A stretch of DNA of 64,000 nucleotides from Phreatobacter oligotrophus (GTDB taxonomy: Bacteria > Pseudomonadota > Alphaproteobacteria > Rhizobiales > Phreatobacteraceae), in NCBI RefSeq assembly GCF_003046185.1, contig NZ_PZZL01000004.1, positions 186,001 through 250,000 of the forward strand, in the 5' to 3' direction. This document shows positions 18,145-26,721 of this stretch, piece after piece. Under the pieces are notes generated by a model, which saw only the letters and a list, made by a program, of their open reading frames with translations, was not told where the DNA came from and did no database searches. How positions within the stretch are numbered: position 1 is the stretch's first letter; each line of letters opens with the position of its first letter. Position numbers and translations under genes: made by a program.

Positions 18145-18729
18145 TCAGAACAGGCGGACGGCGAGAACGACACCGGCGACGGCCGTCAGGCCGCCTGCCG
18201 CCCGCACCACCAGCGGCTGCGTCATCCGGCCGGCCATGACGGTGAGGCCGAGGCCCGCGCCGTGGAGCAGCACGGTCGCCAGCGTGAAGCCGCCGGCATA
18301 GGCAAGCCCCGAGGCCGCGGCCGGGATTTCCGTGCCATGGGCATGACCGTGGAACAGGCCGGCCAGCGCCGCGAGCCCCATGCCGACCGCAAGGCTCGGC
18401 CGCACCGCCAGGGCCGCGGCAAGACCGATGACGATGACCGAGGCGACGATCCCCTGCTCGACCAGCGGAATGGAAAGGCCCGCCATGCCGAGTGCGCCGC
18501 CCAGCACCATGGCGGCGACGAAGCTCGCCGGCCAAAGCCACATGGCGCGTCCACCGGCAAGGCCGGCCCACAGGCCGATGGCGACCATGGCCAGGAGGTG
18601 ATCGAGGCCGCCGAGCGGATGCAGGAAGCCGGAGGCGAAGGCGTGGCTGTGCGGCAGGCCCGGATGGGCCTCCGCGACACCTGCGAAGGCGAGGACGGCG
18701 GGAAGTGCAAGAGCGATGGCGCGGCGCAT
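18145..18729 (-). CDS. hupE: HupE/UreJ family nickel permease
   Basis: This protein of 194 residues has a signal peptide (RRAIALALPAVLAFAGVAEA) and then HPGLPHSHAF and the family motif GFLHPLGGLDHLLAMVAIG. Another His-rich motif (LFHGHAHGTEIP) lies in the middle, with six or seven membrane spans overall. HupE/UreJ proteins import nickel; their location in urease or hydrogenase operons is typical. The ATG at 18729 has GAGG 6 bases upstream; an alternative start 18 codons earlier would overlap ureA and put extra residues before the signal. It lies between ureA and the DUF1272 gene. Confidence 0.88.
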   Translation of the reverse strand: MRRAIALALPAVLAFAGVAEAHPGLPHSHAFASGFLHPLGGLDHLLAMVAIGLWAGLAGGRAMWLWPASFVAAMVLGGALGMAGLSIPLVEQGIVASVIVIGLAAALAVRPSLAVGMGLAALAGLFHGHAHGTEIPAAASGLAYAGGFTLATVLLHGAGLGLTVMAGRMTQPLVVRAAGGLTAVAGVVLAVRLF

Positions 18730-18766
18730 GGCAGACCTCGTGGAGACAGGCATCAGCAGATAGGCA

Positions 18767-19069
18767 TCAACGAATGGGATCATGGACGGTGACGAGCTTC
18801 GTCCCGTCCGGGAAGGTCGCCTCGACCTGGATGTCGTGGATCATCTCGGCGATGCCCGCCATCACCTGGTCGCGGCGCACCACATGGGCGCCGGCTTCCA
18901 TGAGATCGGCGACCGAGCGGCCGTCGCGGGCGCCCTCGACGACGAAATCGGTGATCAGAGCGATGGCCTCGGGATAGTTGAGCTTGACGCCCCGCTCGAG
19001 CCGGCGGCGCGCCACCATGGCGGCCATGGCGACCAGCAGCTTGTCCTTTTCACGCGGCGAGAGATTCAT
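18767..19069 (-). CDS. ureA: Urease subunit gamma
   Basis: This 100-residue protein matches UreA over its full length: [60 protein letters not shown] and a C-terminal [18 protein letters not shown]. It forms the small structural subunit of the (ABC)3 urease. It begins 9 bases after the ureD stop and is followed by hupE rather than directly by ureB, an arrangement seen in some Rhizobiales. Confidence 0.97.
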   Translation of the reverse strand: MNLSPREKDKLLVAMAAMVARRRLERGVKLNYPEAIALITDFVVEGARDGRSVADLMEAGAHVVRRDQVMAGIAEMIHDIQVEATFPDGTKLVTVHDPIR

Positions 19070-19078
19070 CGGCCTTCC

Positions 19079-19951
19079 TCAGCAGGACCACACGCGCGGC
19101 AGGGGGCCGTGCAGGTGCTCCAGTATGTCCACAAGTCCGGTACGCATGGCAAAGGGGTCGCGGGCAAGCAGCCGCAGCGACAGCATGCCGTCGAAGCCGC
19201 TGACCCCCGCCTCCACGCCACGCTCGCAGAGAGCCTCGGTCCGTTCGCGCACGGTATCGACCCGCTGCTCCGCATCGGCAGCCACCAGAACGAGGCTCGC
19301 TGCGGCGATCGCGCCGGCGGCACAGGCCTTGGCATCGAGCCTCGCGGCGACCGCCCCGTCGAACCGGAGCCCCTCGGCATAGACGAGACGCCCGCCGCGG
19401 CGGATGCGCCAGCGGTCGAAGAGGCGGCCGGTGGCGACGCTCTCGCCGCGGGCGAGCCGTCCGAACACCACGCTCTCCACCGCGAGCACGGTTGAGTCGG
19501 CGGCCATGGTGATGTCGAGGCTGCGGTCGAGGGCCGAGCCGTCGAAGAGGATGGCCTCCTGCGGCAGCCAGGCCATAGAGGCGCCCTGCCCCACGCGGAT
19601 CGCGGTCGAAAAGGTGCCGACGGCGCCGGAGGAGCGGTAGACCTTCTCGGCCGCCTGGCTGGTGACGACGGCGCGCGTGCCCTCGCCGGCATCGATGTCG
19701 AGCGTGAACCGGTCGCCGCCGGTGATGCCGCCCGCCGTGTTGATGACCACCGCCTCCAGCGGCGCTCCGGGCTCCACCCGCGGCATGCGGATGCGCAGGC
19801 CCGCCTCCTGGTAGCAGGTCATGACCGCTGTGCGGCCGTCACGCAGGGCGAAGCCGAGGCGACCCACGCCATGCGCCCGCTGCATCGTCGCGCCCGCGGA
19901 CCGCCAGGCGAACACATCCCCCGCAGCCGCGGAGGCATGGTCGGCCAGCAT
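19079..19951 (-). CDS. ureD: Urease accessory protein UreD
   Basis: This 290-residue protein is the scaffold that binds apo-urease and UreF and forms the tunnel for nickel delivery. Family motifs seen are LEAVVINTAGGITGGDRF and VTSQAAEKVYRSSGA, followed by WLPQEAILFDGS. The ATG at 19951 has AAGGGGG upstream; an earlier start at 20008 would add 19 non-conserved residues. It is the first gene of the urease run. The 274 bases upstream, shared with a divergent small gene, should contain the promoter and hold two inverted repeats but no clear sigma-54 or NtrC site. Confidence 0.94.
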   Translation of the reverse strand: MLADHASAAAGDVFAWRSAGATMQRAHGVGRLGFALRDGRTAVMTCYQEAGLRIRMPRVEPGAPLEAVVINTAGGITGGDRFTLDIDAGEGTRAVVTSQAAEKVYRSSGAVGTFSTAIRVGQGASMAWLPQEAILFDGSALDRSLDITMAADSTVLAVESVVFGRLARGESVATGRLFDRWRIRRGGRLVYAEGLRFDGAVAARLDAKACAAGAIAAASLVLVAADAEQRVDTVRERTEALCERGVEAGVSGFDGMLSLRLLARDPFAMRTGLVDILEHLHGPLPRVWSC

Positions 19952-20067
19952 CGACGGATCCCCCTTGGAGCACCGATCTTGAAGAGCGGCCCCGGCCCTC
20001 GCAAGCACAGAAAATGGGCAGATCGGGCATCGGCCTGAACAAAACTAAGGCCAGCCAGAATCACCGA

Positions 20068-20118
20068 AAAACAGCATGTTTTCTGTGGGAACTGGCAGGT
20101 GGTTACCGCGTATTAACC
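20068..20118. promoter_or_regulatory. Two inverted repeats in the ureD upstream region
   Basis: AAAACA (20068-20073), three bases, then TGTTTT (20077-20082) forms a perfect palindrome in a locally AT-rich stretch. GGTTA (20101-20105) and TAACC (20114-20118) form a second, looser one containing TTAC-N6-TTAAC, close to but not matching the CtrA box spacing. Both lie between the divergent ureD (start 19951) and the small gene at 20226. They could be operator sites; no known regulator motif is matched exactly. Confidence 0.3.
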
Positions 20119-20225
20119 TCAGCCAGGGACGATCGTCGCGTCACGTGCATCGCATCCCCCCGGGAATCGTTTCCGTCCCGATGGCGCGGGTCCTCCCTCG
20201 CCGCGGCGGAAACCAGGAGACGACG

Positions 20226-20420
20226 ATGATGCCACAGCCCGCCCTTGCCGATCCCGACCTCGCCCGCAGGCGAGCGGACATGGCCGATCCCATGGTGGCG
20301 GTCCTCGGGACCGATCGCGCCATCACTGATTCCGAAGCGCTGGCGTTGCTGCGCCGCCGCTACCCCCATGTCGCCCTGTGCGAGCGGGTCGCAGCCGTCG
20401 GCCGCTGGCGCCGCGGGTAA
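20226..20420 (+). CDS. Small protein of unknown function
   Basis: This 64-residue protein has an AGGAG ribosome site 6 bases before the first of two adjacent ATGs. The sequence is charged and helical, with an acidic N-terminal half (ADPDLARRRADMADPMVAVL) and a basic C-terminus (ALLRRRYPHVALCERVAAVG). No known motif is present. It faces the start of ureD across 274 bases and its stop lies 3 bases from the convergent pssA. The good ribosome site and the clean frame are the only support. Confidence 0.5.
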   Translation: MMPQPALADPDLARRRADMADPMVAVLGTDRAITDSEALALLRRRYPHVALCERVAAVGRWRRG

Positions 20421-20423
20421 GGC

Positions 20424-21269
20424 TCAGGCCGGCGGCGGGGCCGAAGAGGCCTCTGCGGCGGACGCACGCTTCGCCTCTTCCTCCTCGCGGGCAAGGCGCC
20501 GGGCCTGCATCGCCACCGGCGCCAGCGAGACGAGATAGGCGATGGAGCCGACCGCCAGCACTTCCCAGGGATAGCTGAACAGCAGCGCCACCAGGGCGAT
20601 GGCGATGACGAAGAGCGGCAGCACGCGTTCACGCGGGATTTGGGCGCCGAGCTTCTTGCCGGAAAAGACCGGGACCCGCGACACCATCAGCAGTGCGATG
20701 AGCACCGTATAGGCGGTCGCCACGATCGGCGGGCTGAGCAGGTTCGGCAGGCCGCTGCGCTCCAGATAGATCGGCAGCAGCAGCAGGATGGCCCCGGCCG
20801 GGATCGGCACGCCCGTGAAGTAGTTGGCCATCCAGGCCGGTGCGTTCGGATCCTCGATCTGCACATTGAAGCGGGCGAGGCGCAGGGCGCCGCAGATGGA
20901 GAAGACCAGCACCGCGATCCAGCCGATCGGGCCAGCCTGGTGCATGCCCCAGAGATAGAGGATCAGCGCCGGCCCTGCGCCGAAGCTGACGAAATCGGCG
21001 AGGCTGTCGAGCTCGGCGCCGAATTTTGACGTGCCCTTCATCAGCCGCGCGATCCGCCCGTCCATGGAATCGAGGATCGCCGCCAGCAGGACGAGATAGA
21101 CCGCGAAGTCGAACTTCCCCTCCAGGGCCATGCGCATGGCGCTGAGGCCAGCGCACAGCGCCAGCAGCGTGATCAGGTTCGGGATCAGCAAGCGCAGCGG
21201 CACCGGCCGGAAGCGCCGGCGCGGCGGCTCGTTGTTGTCCGGGGTGAACGTCTGGAAAAGCGAGGCCAT
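20424..21269 (-). CDS. pssA: CDP-diacylglycerol-serine O-phosphatidyltransferase
   Basis: This 281-residue membrane enzyme makes phosphatidylserine from CDP-diacylglycerol and L-serine. The CDP-alcohol phosphatidyltransferase motif is intact: DGRIARLMKGTSKFGAELDS then LADFVSFG. Around it there are about eight hydrophobic spans. The N-terminal 25 residues and the last 25 (acidic, Ala-rich) are extensions. It lies 31 bases after psd on the same strand, so the two steps of phosphatidylethanolamine synthesis form one operon, psd-pssA. Confidence 0.95.
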   Translation of the reverse strand: MASLFQTFTPDNNEPPRRRFRPVPLRLLIPNLITLLALCAGLSAMRMALEGKFDFAVYLVLLAAILDSMDGRIARLMKGTSKFGAELDSLADFVSFGAGPALILYLWGMHQAGPIGWIAVLVFSICGALRLARFNVQIEDPNAPAWMANYFTGVPIPAGAILLLLPIYLERSGLPNLLSPPIVATAYTVLIALLMVSRVPVFSGKKLGAQIPRERVLPLFVIAIALVALLFSYPWEVLAVGSIAYLVSLAPVAMQARRLAREEEEAKRASAAEASSAPPPA

Positions 21270-21300
21270 GCCGCCAGCCTAGTGCAAAGGGACCGCCGCG

Positions 21301-22002
21301 TCAGCCGATGCGGACGATGCGCTGCGGTTCGCTGGAGGTCATGTCGGCGAGCACGGTCTCGCCGGCAATGGCGCGCTGGCCTTCGGCGACCAACGGCTGC
21401 GCCCCTTCCGGGAAATAGACATCGACGCGCGAACCGAAGCGGATCATGCCGAAGCGCTCGCCGGTGGCGAGCGGCTGGCCCTCGCCAACCCACCAGACGA
21501 TGCGGCGGGCGAGCAGGCCGGCGATCTGCACCACGCCGAACGTGCCATAGGCGGAGCGGATGACGACGCCGTTGCGCTCATTGTCCTCCGACGCCTTGTC
21601 GAGGTCGGCATTGATGAACTTGCCGGGGCGATAGGCGAGCTTCTCGATCGTGCCGCCGATCGGCGCGCGGTTCACGTGGCAGTCGAAGACCGACATGAAG
21701 ATCGACACCCGCAGCATCGGTGCGGCCCCGAGGCCGAGCTCCGCCGGCGGAACGACGCGCTGGATCATCGAGACGCGGCCGTCGGCGGGCGAAATGACAA
21801 GGCCGTCACGCGCCGGCGTGACGCGCACGGGGTCGCGGAAGAAATAGATCACCCACACGGTCAGCGCGAGCATCGGCCAGGTGAGCCAAAGGCCCCACCA
21901 GGCGAAGACGAGCGTTGCCACGGCGGCGATGGCGATGAAGGGATAGCCCTCGCGATGGACGGGGACGAGAACCGTCGAACGGACGCTGTCGATGATGGAC
22001 AT
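21301..22002 (-). CDS. psd: Phosphatidylserine decarboxylase proenzyme
   Basis: This protein has 233 residues and is of the short PSD-A type. A membrane span near residues 20-55 precedes the core ([20 protein letters not shown] then DGRVSMI). Self-cleavage is expected between Gly190 and Ser191 in [10 protein letters not shown], which makes the pyruvoyl prosthetic group on the new alpha chain. The enzyme converts phosphatidylserine to phosphatidylethanolamine at the inner membrane. It precedes pssA in a two-gene operon and follows tatC by 69 bases. Confidence 0.95.
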   Translation of the reverse strand: MSIIDSVRSTVLVPVHREGYPFIAIAAVATLVFAWWGLWLTWPMLALTVWVIYFFRDPVRVTPARDGLVISPADGRVSMIQRVVPPAELGLGAAPMLRVSIFMSVFDCHVNRAPIGGTIEKLAYRPGKFINADLDKASEDNERNGVVIRSAYGTFGVVQIAGLLARRIVWWVGEGQPLATGERFGMIRFGSRVDVYFPEGAQPLVAEGQRAIAGETVLADMTSSEPQRIVRIG

Positions 22003-22071
22003 GGGGTCTCCCCGGAACGGATATGCCGCCGCAGGGCGTCCCCGGCGGCGGCGAGAGGAATGGGTGTCGCG

Positions 22072-22926
22072 TCAGGCGGCCGGCGCTGAGGTGCTGCCGT
22101 CGTCCTCCGAGGCCGGATTCTCGGCGGCGCGCTTCTTCTCGATGCGGCCGACGATCAGGATGCCGATCTCGTAGAGCCCGATGAGCGGAATGGCCAGCGA
22201 CAATTGGCTGATGACGTCCGGCGGCGTCAGGACCGCGGCGACGACGAAGGCAATGACGATGAAATAGCGACGCTTCTCGCGCAGAAATGTCGTGTCCACC
22301 ACGCCGATCTGGCCCAATAGCGCGATGATCACCGGCAGCTGGAACGAGATGCCGAAGGCGAAGATCAGCGTCATGATGAGGCTGAGATAGTCCTCGACGC
22401 GGCCGAGATACTGGATGGCCGTAGCCGTATCGCTCGGCGCCTGCTGCATGCCGAGCGAGAAGAGCATCAGCGCCCGCATCACGAAGACCAGCACGAAGAT
22501 GCCGCCGGTGAAGAAGCAGATCGGCGTCCAGATCAGATAGGGCCGGAACGCATCCTTCTCGTGGCTGTAGAGGCCGGGCGCGACAAACTTGTAGAACTGC
22601 ACGGCGATCAGCGGGAAGGCGAGGAAAGCCCCGCCGAACATGCCGATCTTCAGCTGGGTGAAGAAATACTCCAGCGGCGCAGTGTAGATGAGCTTCACCT
22701 CGGTCCGCGGGATCTTCAGGTAATCGGCCGCCCATTCGTAGGGCAGCACGAGGATCTGGAAGATCTGCTTGGAGAAGATGAACGAGATGATGAAGCAGGC
22801 GATGAAGCCGAGCATGGCCTTGATCAGCCGCGAGCGCAGCTCGATCAGATGCTCGATGAGCGGCGCCTTGGAGGCCTCGATGGCCGCCTCGTCCGCCTTG
22901 ATCCTGTCGTCGGACGTCGCGGTCAT
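22072..22926 (-). CDS. tatC: Sec-independent translocase subunit TatC
   Basis: This 284-residue protein has six membrane spans. Typical features are the N-terminal [20 protein letters not shown], which holds the conserved LxELRxR that contacts signal peptides, then [20 protein letters not shown] and [16 protein letters not shown]. TatC recognises twin-arginine signal peptides, for example that of the DctP protein in this window. The start overlaps the tatB stop as ATGA. The C-terminal 25 residues are a charged extension. Confidence 0.97.
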   Translation of the reverse strand: MTATSDDRIKADEAAIEASKAPLIEHLIELRSRLIKAMLGFIACFIISFIFSKQIFQILVLPYEWAADYLKIPRTEVKLIYTAPLEYFFTQLKIGMFGGAFLAFPLIAVQFYKFVAPGLYSHEKDAFRPYLIWTPICFFTGGIFVLVFVMRALMLFSLGMQQAPSDTATAIQYLGRVEDYLSLIMTLIFAFGISFQLPVIIALLGQIGVVDTTFLREKRRYFIVIAFVVAAVLTPPDVISQLSLAIPLIGLYEIGILIVGRIEKKRAAENPASEDDGSTSAPAA

Positions 22927-23537
22927 GCGTCGGTCTTCTTGGCGCCGGGCTCGCTGGCCGGCGGCGCGGGGGGCGTTGCAACGGCTTCAGCCGGCGCGGC
23001 GGGCGCCGGCATGGCCATGAAGCCGGACGGCGGGTCCACCGGCGCGGCGCCGATCACCGGCGATGCCGCCGGCGGTGCGGCCGAGGCGGGGGCCGGCGAG
23101 GCGAAAGCGGCAGGCGGGTCGGCAGGCTTGAACGCCGCCTGGATGGCGGCGGGATCGGCGGTGTAGCTCGGCGGCGCAGGGATGGCCTGCGCCAGCGGAT
23201 CGGGCATGGTCGGTCCGATCGTGCCCGGTGCCGGCTGGCCCTTGAGCTCGTCGACGGTCGACTTGATCTGCTCGCGGGCATAGTCGATCGGGTTGAAGGT
23301 CGAGGTCGGCGTCGTGTTCACCGCCTCGGTGACGCTGTTGATCGACGACTTGACCTTGTCGACCTCGGCTTCCTGCAAAGCCTGGTTGAACTGGTACTGG
23401 AAGTCGGACGCCATGCGCCGCATCTTGGCGAGCGCCTGCCCGAGGCCACGAAGGACGCCGGGAAGCTCCTTCGGGCCGATGACGACCAGCGCCACCACGC
23501 CGATCAATGCGATTTCGCCCCAGCTCAGATCGAACAT
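22923..23537 (-). CDS. tatB: Sec-independent translocase subunit TatB
   Basis: This 204-residue protein begins [20 protein letters not shown] and [14 protein letters not shown], the TatB transmembrane-hinge-amphipathic helix pattern with the FDLSW start and the conserved Glu8. A long Ala/Pro-rich disordered tail follows from about residue 90. With TatC it forms the receptor complex. I prefer the ATG at 23537 to one two codons upstream because of the ribosome-site spacing. It lies 73 bases after tatA and is coupled to tatC. Confidence 0.95.
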   Translation of the reverse strand: MFDLSWGEIALIGVVALVVIGPKELPGVLRGLGQALAKMRRMASDFQYQFNQALQEAEVDKVKSSINSVTEAVNTTPTSTFNPIDYAREQIKSTVDELKGQPAPGTIGPTMPDPLAQAIPAPPSYTADPAAIQAAFKPADPPAAFASPAPASAAPPAASPVIGAAPVDPPSGFMAMPAPAAPAEAVATPPAPPASEPGAKKTDA

Positions 23538-23610
23538 GGCCATTCACCGTGCGCGTGACGCGGGTTACCGGAACCGGTCCCCCGGCGCCGCGGACGCTGC
23601 TAAAGATGCG

Positions 23611-23913
23611 TCAGCCGACCTTCGGGGCCGGAGCCGGATTGTGGTCCGGAGCGGGGGCCGTCGGGGCAGGCTGCGGGGCGACGGGAGCCGGAGCAGGCTG
23701 CGGCGCGGTCGCCGGGGCAACCTGGTGGTCGATGGTCGAGGCAGGCGTCGTGACCGGCGGCGTCTCGGGCTTGTCCTCCTCGGCGAGGCCCTTCTTGAAG
23801 GCCTTGATGCCCTTGGCGGCGTCGCCCATGAACTCCGAGATCTTGCCGCGGCCGAACAGCAGCAGCACCACGATGGCGACCAGAATCCAGTGCCATGCGC
23901 TAAACGTACCCAT
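23611..23913 (-). CDS. tatA: Sec-independent translocase subunit TatA
   Basis: This 100-residue protein begins [20 protein letters not shown], a single membrane span, followed by the hinge and amphipathic helix [19 protein letters not shown]. The conserved Phe-Gly hinge is present. The C-terminal 55 residues are Pro/Ala-rich and disordered. TatA oligomers form the pore. Two ATGs lie side by side; the second (23913) has GGAG at the better distance. The orphan ABC ATPase sits 96 bases upstream on the same strand. Confidence 0.95.
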   Translation of the reverse strand: MGTFSAWHWILVAIVVLLLFGRGKISEFMGDAAKGIKAFKKGLAEEDKPETPPVTTPASTIDHQVAPATAPQPAPAPVAPQPAPTAPAPDHNPAPAPKVG

Positions 23914-24009
23914 CATCAACTCCTCAAGCCCTGTGGCGCCGACGTTTCCCCTGGGGTCCCGTGGCACTCAGCGTTCCGTGCGGCCCAGAACCGTCCGTTG
24001 GCTGCGAAA

Positions 24010-25119
24010 CTATGCGCCGGGTGCGGCAAAAACAAGGACCTCAGCCGCGGTAACGTCGACACCAACGTCGCGCCCCGGGGCGAGCCCCTCGCCGGAGCGG
24101 ACGCGCGCCTTGAGCGGCGCATCGAGCCCCTGCACCGCAATTTCGAGCAATTCCACCTCGCCGAGGAAGCGGCGAGAGACCAGACGGCCGGGAACGCACA
24201 TGCCGGCGGGCTTCGGCGTGATCGATTGCGGCCGGATCGCGGCCACGGCGGAGGCCCCTTCCGCAAGTCCGGGCGCGGCGAAATATCCCACCGGCGTGAC
24301 GAGCCGTCCGGCCCGCACGACGCCCGGGACCTCGTTGACGTCCGAGAAGAAGCGCGCCGTGTCGAGATCGGCCGGCGCGCGATACAGGTCGGAGGGCGTG
24401 CCGATCTGGGCGATGCGGCCGCTGCGGAGCAGCACGATCCGGTCGGCCATGCGCATGGCCTCTTCCGGATCATGGGTGACGACGATGCAGGTGGCGCGCG
24501 TCTCGCGCATCACCGCGAGCGTTTCGTCGCGGATCGCGTCGCGCAGGCGGCTGTCGAGCCCGGAAAAGGGCTCGTCCATCAGCAGGATGCCCGGCCGCGG
24601 CGCGATCGCGCGCGCGAGCGCCACGCGCTGCTGCTCGCCACCCGAGAGCGTGTGCGGATAGTCCTCGGCATGCTTGTCGAGCCCGACGCGGCTGAGCGCC
24701 AGGCGCGCCGCCTTCTCGGCCTCGGCCTTTGGCAGCGCCTTCAGGCCGAACATCACATTGGCGAGATTGGTGAGGTGGGGAAACAGCGCGAAATCCTGGA
24801 AGACCAGGCCGACCCCGCGCCGCTCCGGCGGAATGAACGCGTCGGGCCCCGCCACCTCGCGGCCGTCGATGGTGACCCGCCCCGACAAGGGCCTCTCGAT
24901 GCCCGAGGCGATGCGCAGGAGCGTGGTCTTGCCGCATCCGGAGGGGCCGAGCAGGCAAACGACCTCGCCGGGCGCCACCGCCAGCGAGATGCCGTCCAAC
25001 GCCCTCACCTTCCCATAGCCGTGCACCACGTCCTCGAAGGCGAGCGAGGCCGCGATCGACGTGCCGGCAGTGCCGCGGCGTCCCCACCGCGACACGGTCT
25101 CCATGAAGGAGTTGCTCAT
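24010..25119 (-). CDS. ABC transporter ATP-binding protein (ferric-iron/FbpC-like), orphan
   Basis: This 369-residue ATPase has Walker A GPSGCGKTT, the Q-loop FQDFALFPHLT, the signature LSGGEQQRVALARA, Walker B ILLMDEPFSGLDSRLRD and the H-loop VVTHDPEEAM. A C-terminal TOBE-like domain follows (about residues 270-369). The closest families are FbpC/PotA-type importers of ferric iron, spermidine or thiamine. No permease or binding protein lies nearby. The start overlaps the scpB stop as ATGA with AGGAG upstream, so it is translationally coupled to scpB. That insertion between scpB and tatA departs from the gene order I expect in this group. Confidence 0.88.
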   Translation of the reverse strand: MSNSFMETVSRWGRRGTAGTSIAASLAFEDVVHGYGKVRALDGISLAVAPGEVVCLLGPSGCGKTTLLRIASGIERPLSGRVTIDGREVAGPDAFIPPERRGVGLVFQDFALFPHLTNLANVMFGLKALPKAEAEKAARLALSRVGLDKHAEDYPHTLSGGEQQRVALARAIAPRPGILLMDEPFSGLDSRLRDAIRDETLAVMRETRATCIVVTHDPEEAMRMADRIVLLRSGRIAQIGTPSDLYRAPADLDTARFFSDVNEVPGVVRAGRLVTPVGYFAAPGLAEGASAVAAIRPQSITPKPAGMCVPGRLVSRRFLGEVELLEIAVQGLDAPLKARVRSGEGLAPGRDVGVDVTAAEVLVFAAPGA

Positions 25120-25832
25120 CGGCTCTCCTGGTCGGGGACCGGCGGCAGGCCGAAATCGAGCTCCGGCCCGTCGTCCGGCTCCTCATCGTCGCGCAGGCCG
25201 ACATCATCGTTCGGAACCGGCACGCGGAAGTTCGGCGGCAGACGGCCGTCGAGCATGCCGGCGGCCTTGAGGTCGTCGAGGCCCGGCAGGTCGGCAATGG
25301 CGTCGAGGCCGAAATGGTCGAGGAAGGCGGGCGTGGTGCCGAAGGTCACGGGACGGCCGGGCACCTTGCGGCGGCCACGGATGCGCAGCCAGCCGGTCTC
25401 CAGCAGCAGGTCGATCGTACCCTTGGCGACCGTGACACCGCGGATCTCCTCGATCTCCGCCCGCGTCACCGGCTGGTGATAGGCGACGATGGCGAGGGTC
25501 TCGAGCGCGGCGCGCGACAGCTTGCGCTCCTCGGTCGTCTCCCGGTGCAGGAGGAAGGACAGGTCTTCGGCCGTGCGGAACGCCCATTTGCCGGCGACGC
25601 GCACCAGATTGACGCCGCGCGAGGCGTAGAAGGCCTGCAGCGTCATCAGGATGGATGTGAGATCGGCGCCGCGCGGCAGCCTTTCGGCGAGCGCCGCCTC
25701 ATCCAGCGGCTCGGCGGCGGCGAAGAGCAAGGCCTCGACAATGCGCAACTGTTCGACCGGCCCGTCGACGATGCCGACGGGGGCCCCCAGTTTCAGCTGG
25801 GACGGTTCGGGACTGTCGCGCTCCTCGCCCAT
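25116..25832 (-). CDS. scpB: Segregation and condensation protein B
   Basis: This 238-residue protein holds two winged-helix domains (about residues 25-105 and 110-185). Family sequences seen are RIVEALLFAAAEPLDEAALA, LSRAALETLAIVAYHQPVTR and EIEEIRGVTVAKGTIDLLLE. ScpB dimers bind ScpA in the SMC-ScpAB condensin that organises and separates chromosomes. The acidic C-terminal 40 residues are a low-complexity tail. It starts 12 bases after scpA and is coupled by an ATGA overlap to the ABC ATPase gene. Confidence 0.95.
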   Translation of the reverse strand: MGEERDSPEPSQLKLGAPVGIVDGPVEQLRIVEALLFAAAEPLDEAALAERLPRGADLTSILMTLQAFYASRGVNLVRVAGKWAFRTAEDLSFLLHRETTEERKLSRAALETLAIVAYHQPVTRAEIEEIRGVTVAKGTIDLLLETGWLRIRGRRKVPGRPVTFGTTPAFLDHFGLDAIADLPGLDDLKAAGMLDGRLPPNFRVPVPNDDVGLRDDEEPDDGPELDFGLPPVPDQESR

Positions 25833-25844
25833 GGGCCGCTTCTA

Positions 25845-26672
25845 TCACGTCCCCGGCGGGTTGGAAGGCGGCTCGCCGCGGCGCTTTCGCATCATCAGCG
25901 GGCCGAGCGGACGGTCCTGGTGGACCTCCAGCACGCCCTCGCGGACGAGTTCGAGGCTCGAGGCGAAACTCGAGGCGAGCACTGTCGCACGCTTGTCGGG
26001 GGTGACGAGGTAGTCGATCAGGAAGGCGTCGAGCGGCGTCCAGTCGAGTGTCGCGCCGATCAGCCGCTCGAGGATCTCGCGGGCCTCGGCGAGCGACCAG
26101 ACCTTCCGGTGCTCCATCCGGACATGCGACAGCGCCGTCTTCTGCCGCTGCTGCGCATAGGCCGTGAGCAGGTCATAGAGCGTCGCGTCCCAACGCTTCG
26201 CCGCCAGCGCCACGATCGGCTCGGGATCGCCCCGGCCGAAGACGTCGCGGCCGAGCCTGTGGCGCGTCATCAGCTTGGAGGCCGCATCGCGCATGGCCTG
26301 GAGGCGCTGCAGGCGGAAGGCGAGAACCTCGGCGAGCTCCGTGCCGGTCGGCTCGTCGCCCTTGCCCGTCTCGGGGATCAGCAGGCGCGACTTGAGATAG
26401 GCGAGCCAGGCGGCCATGACGAGATAATCGGCCGCAAGCTCGAGGCGCATCTTCCGCGCCTCCTCGATGAAGCCGAGATACTGGTCGGCGAGCGCCAGGA
26501 TGGAGATGCGCGACAGGTCGACCTTCTGGCTGCGCGCCAGCGCCAGCAACATGTCGAGCGGCCCCTCGAAACCGTCGACATCGACGACGAAGGCAGGCTC
26601 CGAGGCGCTGCGCTCCACCGCCCCCTCGAAGGGCAGGACATTGTCGCCGAAGCTCTGGGGAGGTCGCGCCAT
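25845..26672 (-). CDS. scpA: Segregation and condensation protein A
   Basis: This kleisin protein has 275 residues. The N-terminal domain that binds the SMC neck is seen as FVVDVDGFEGPLDMLLALAR then KVDLSRISILALADQYLGFI. The mid-region LELAADYLVMAAWLAYLKSR is diagnostic of ScpA, and the C-terminal winged helix includes LDWTPLDAFLIDYLVTPDKR. ScpA bridges the SMC heads together with ScpB. The ATG at 26672 is used; a GTG one codon earlier is equivalent. It lies 49 bases after nagZ. Confidence 0.95.
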   Translation of the reverse strand: MARPPQSFGDNVLPFEGAVERSASEPAFVVDVDGFEGPLDMLLALARSQKVDLSRISILALADQYLGFIEEARKMRLELAADYLVMAAWLAYLKSRLLIPETGKGDEPTGTELAEVLAFRLQRLQAMRDAASKLMTRHRLGRDVFGRGDPEPIVALAAKRWDATLYDLLTAYAQQRQKTALSHVRMEHRKVWSLAEAREILERLIGATLDWTPLDAFLIDYLVTPDKRATVLASSFASSLELVREGVLEVHQDRPLGPLMMRKRRGEPPSNPPGT

Positions 26673-26721
26673 CACCTGATCCGCGCCGGCCCGGTGCCGG
26701 CTGGCCCCATCCTAGCCCAGG

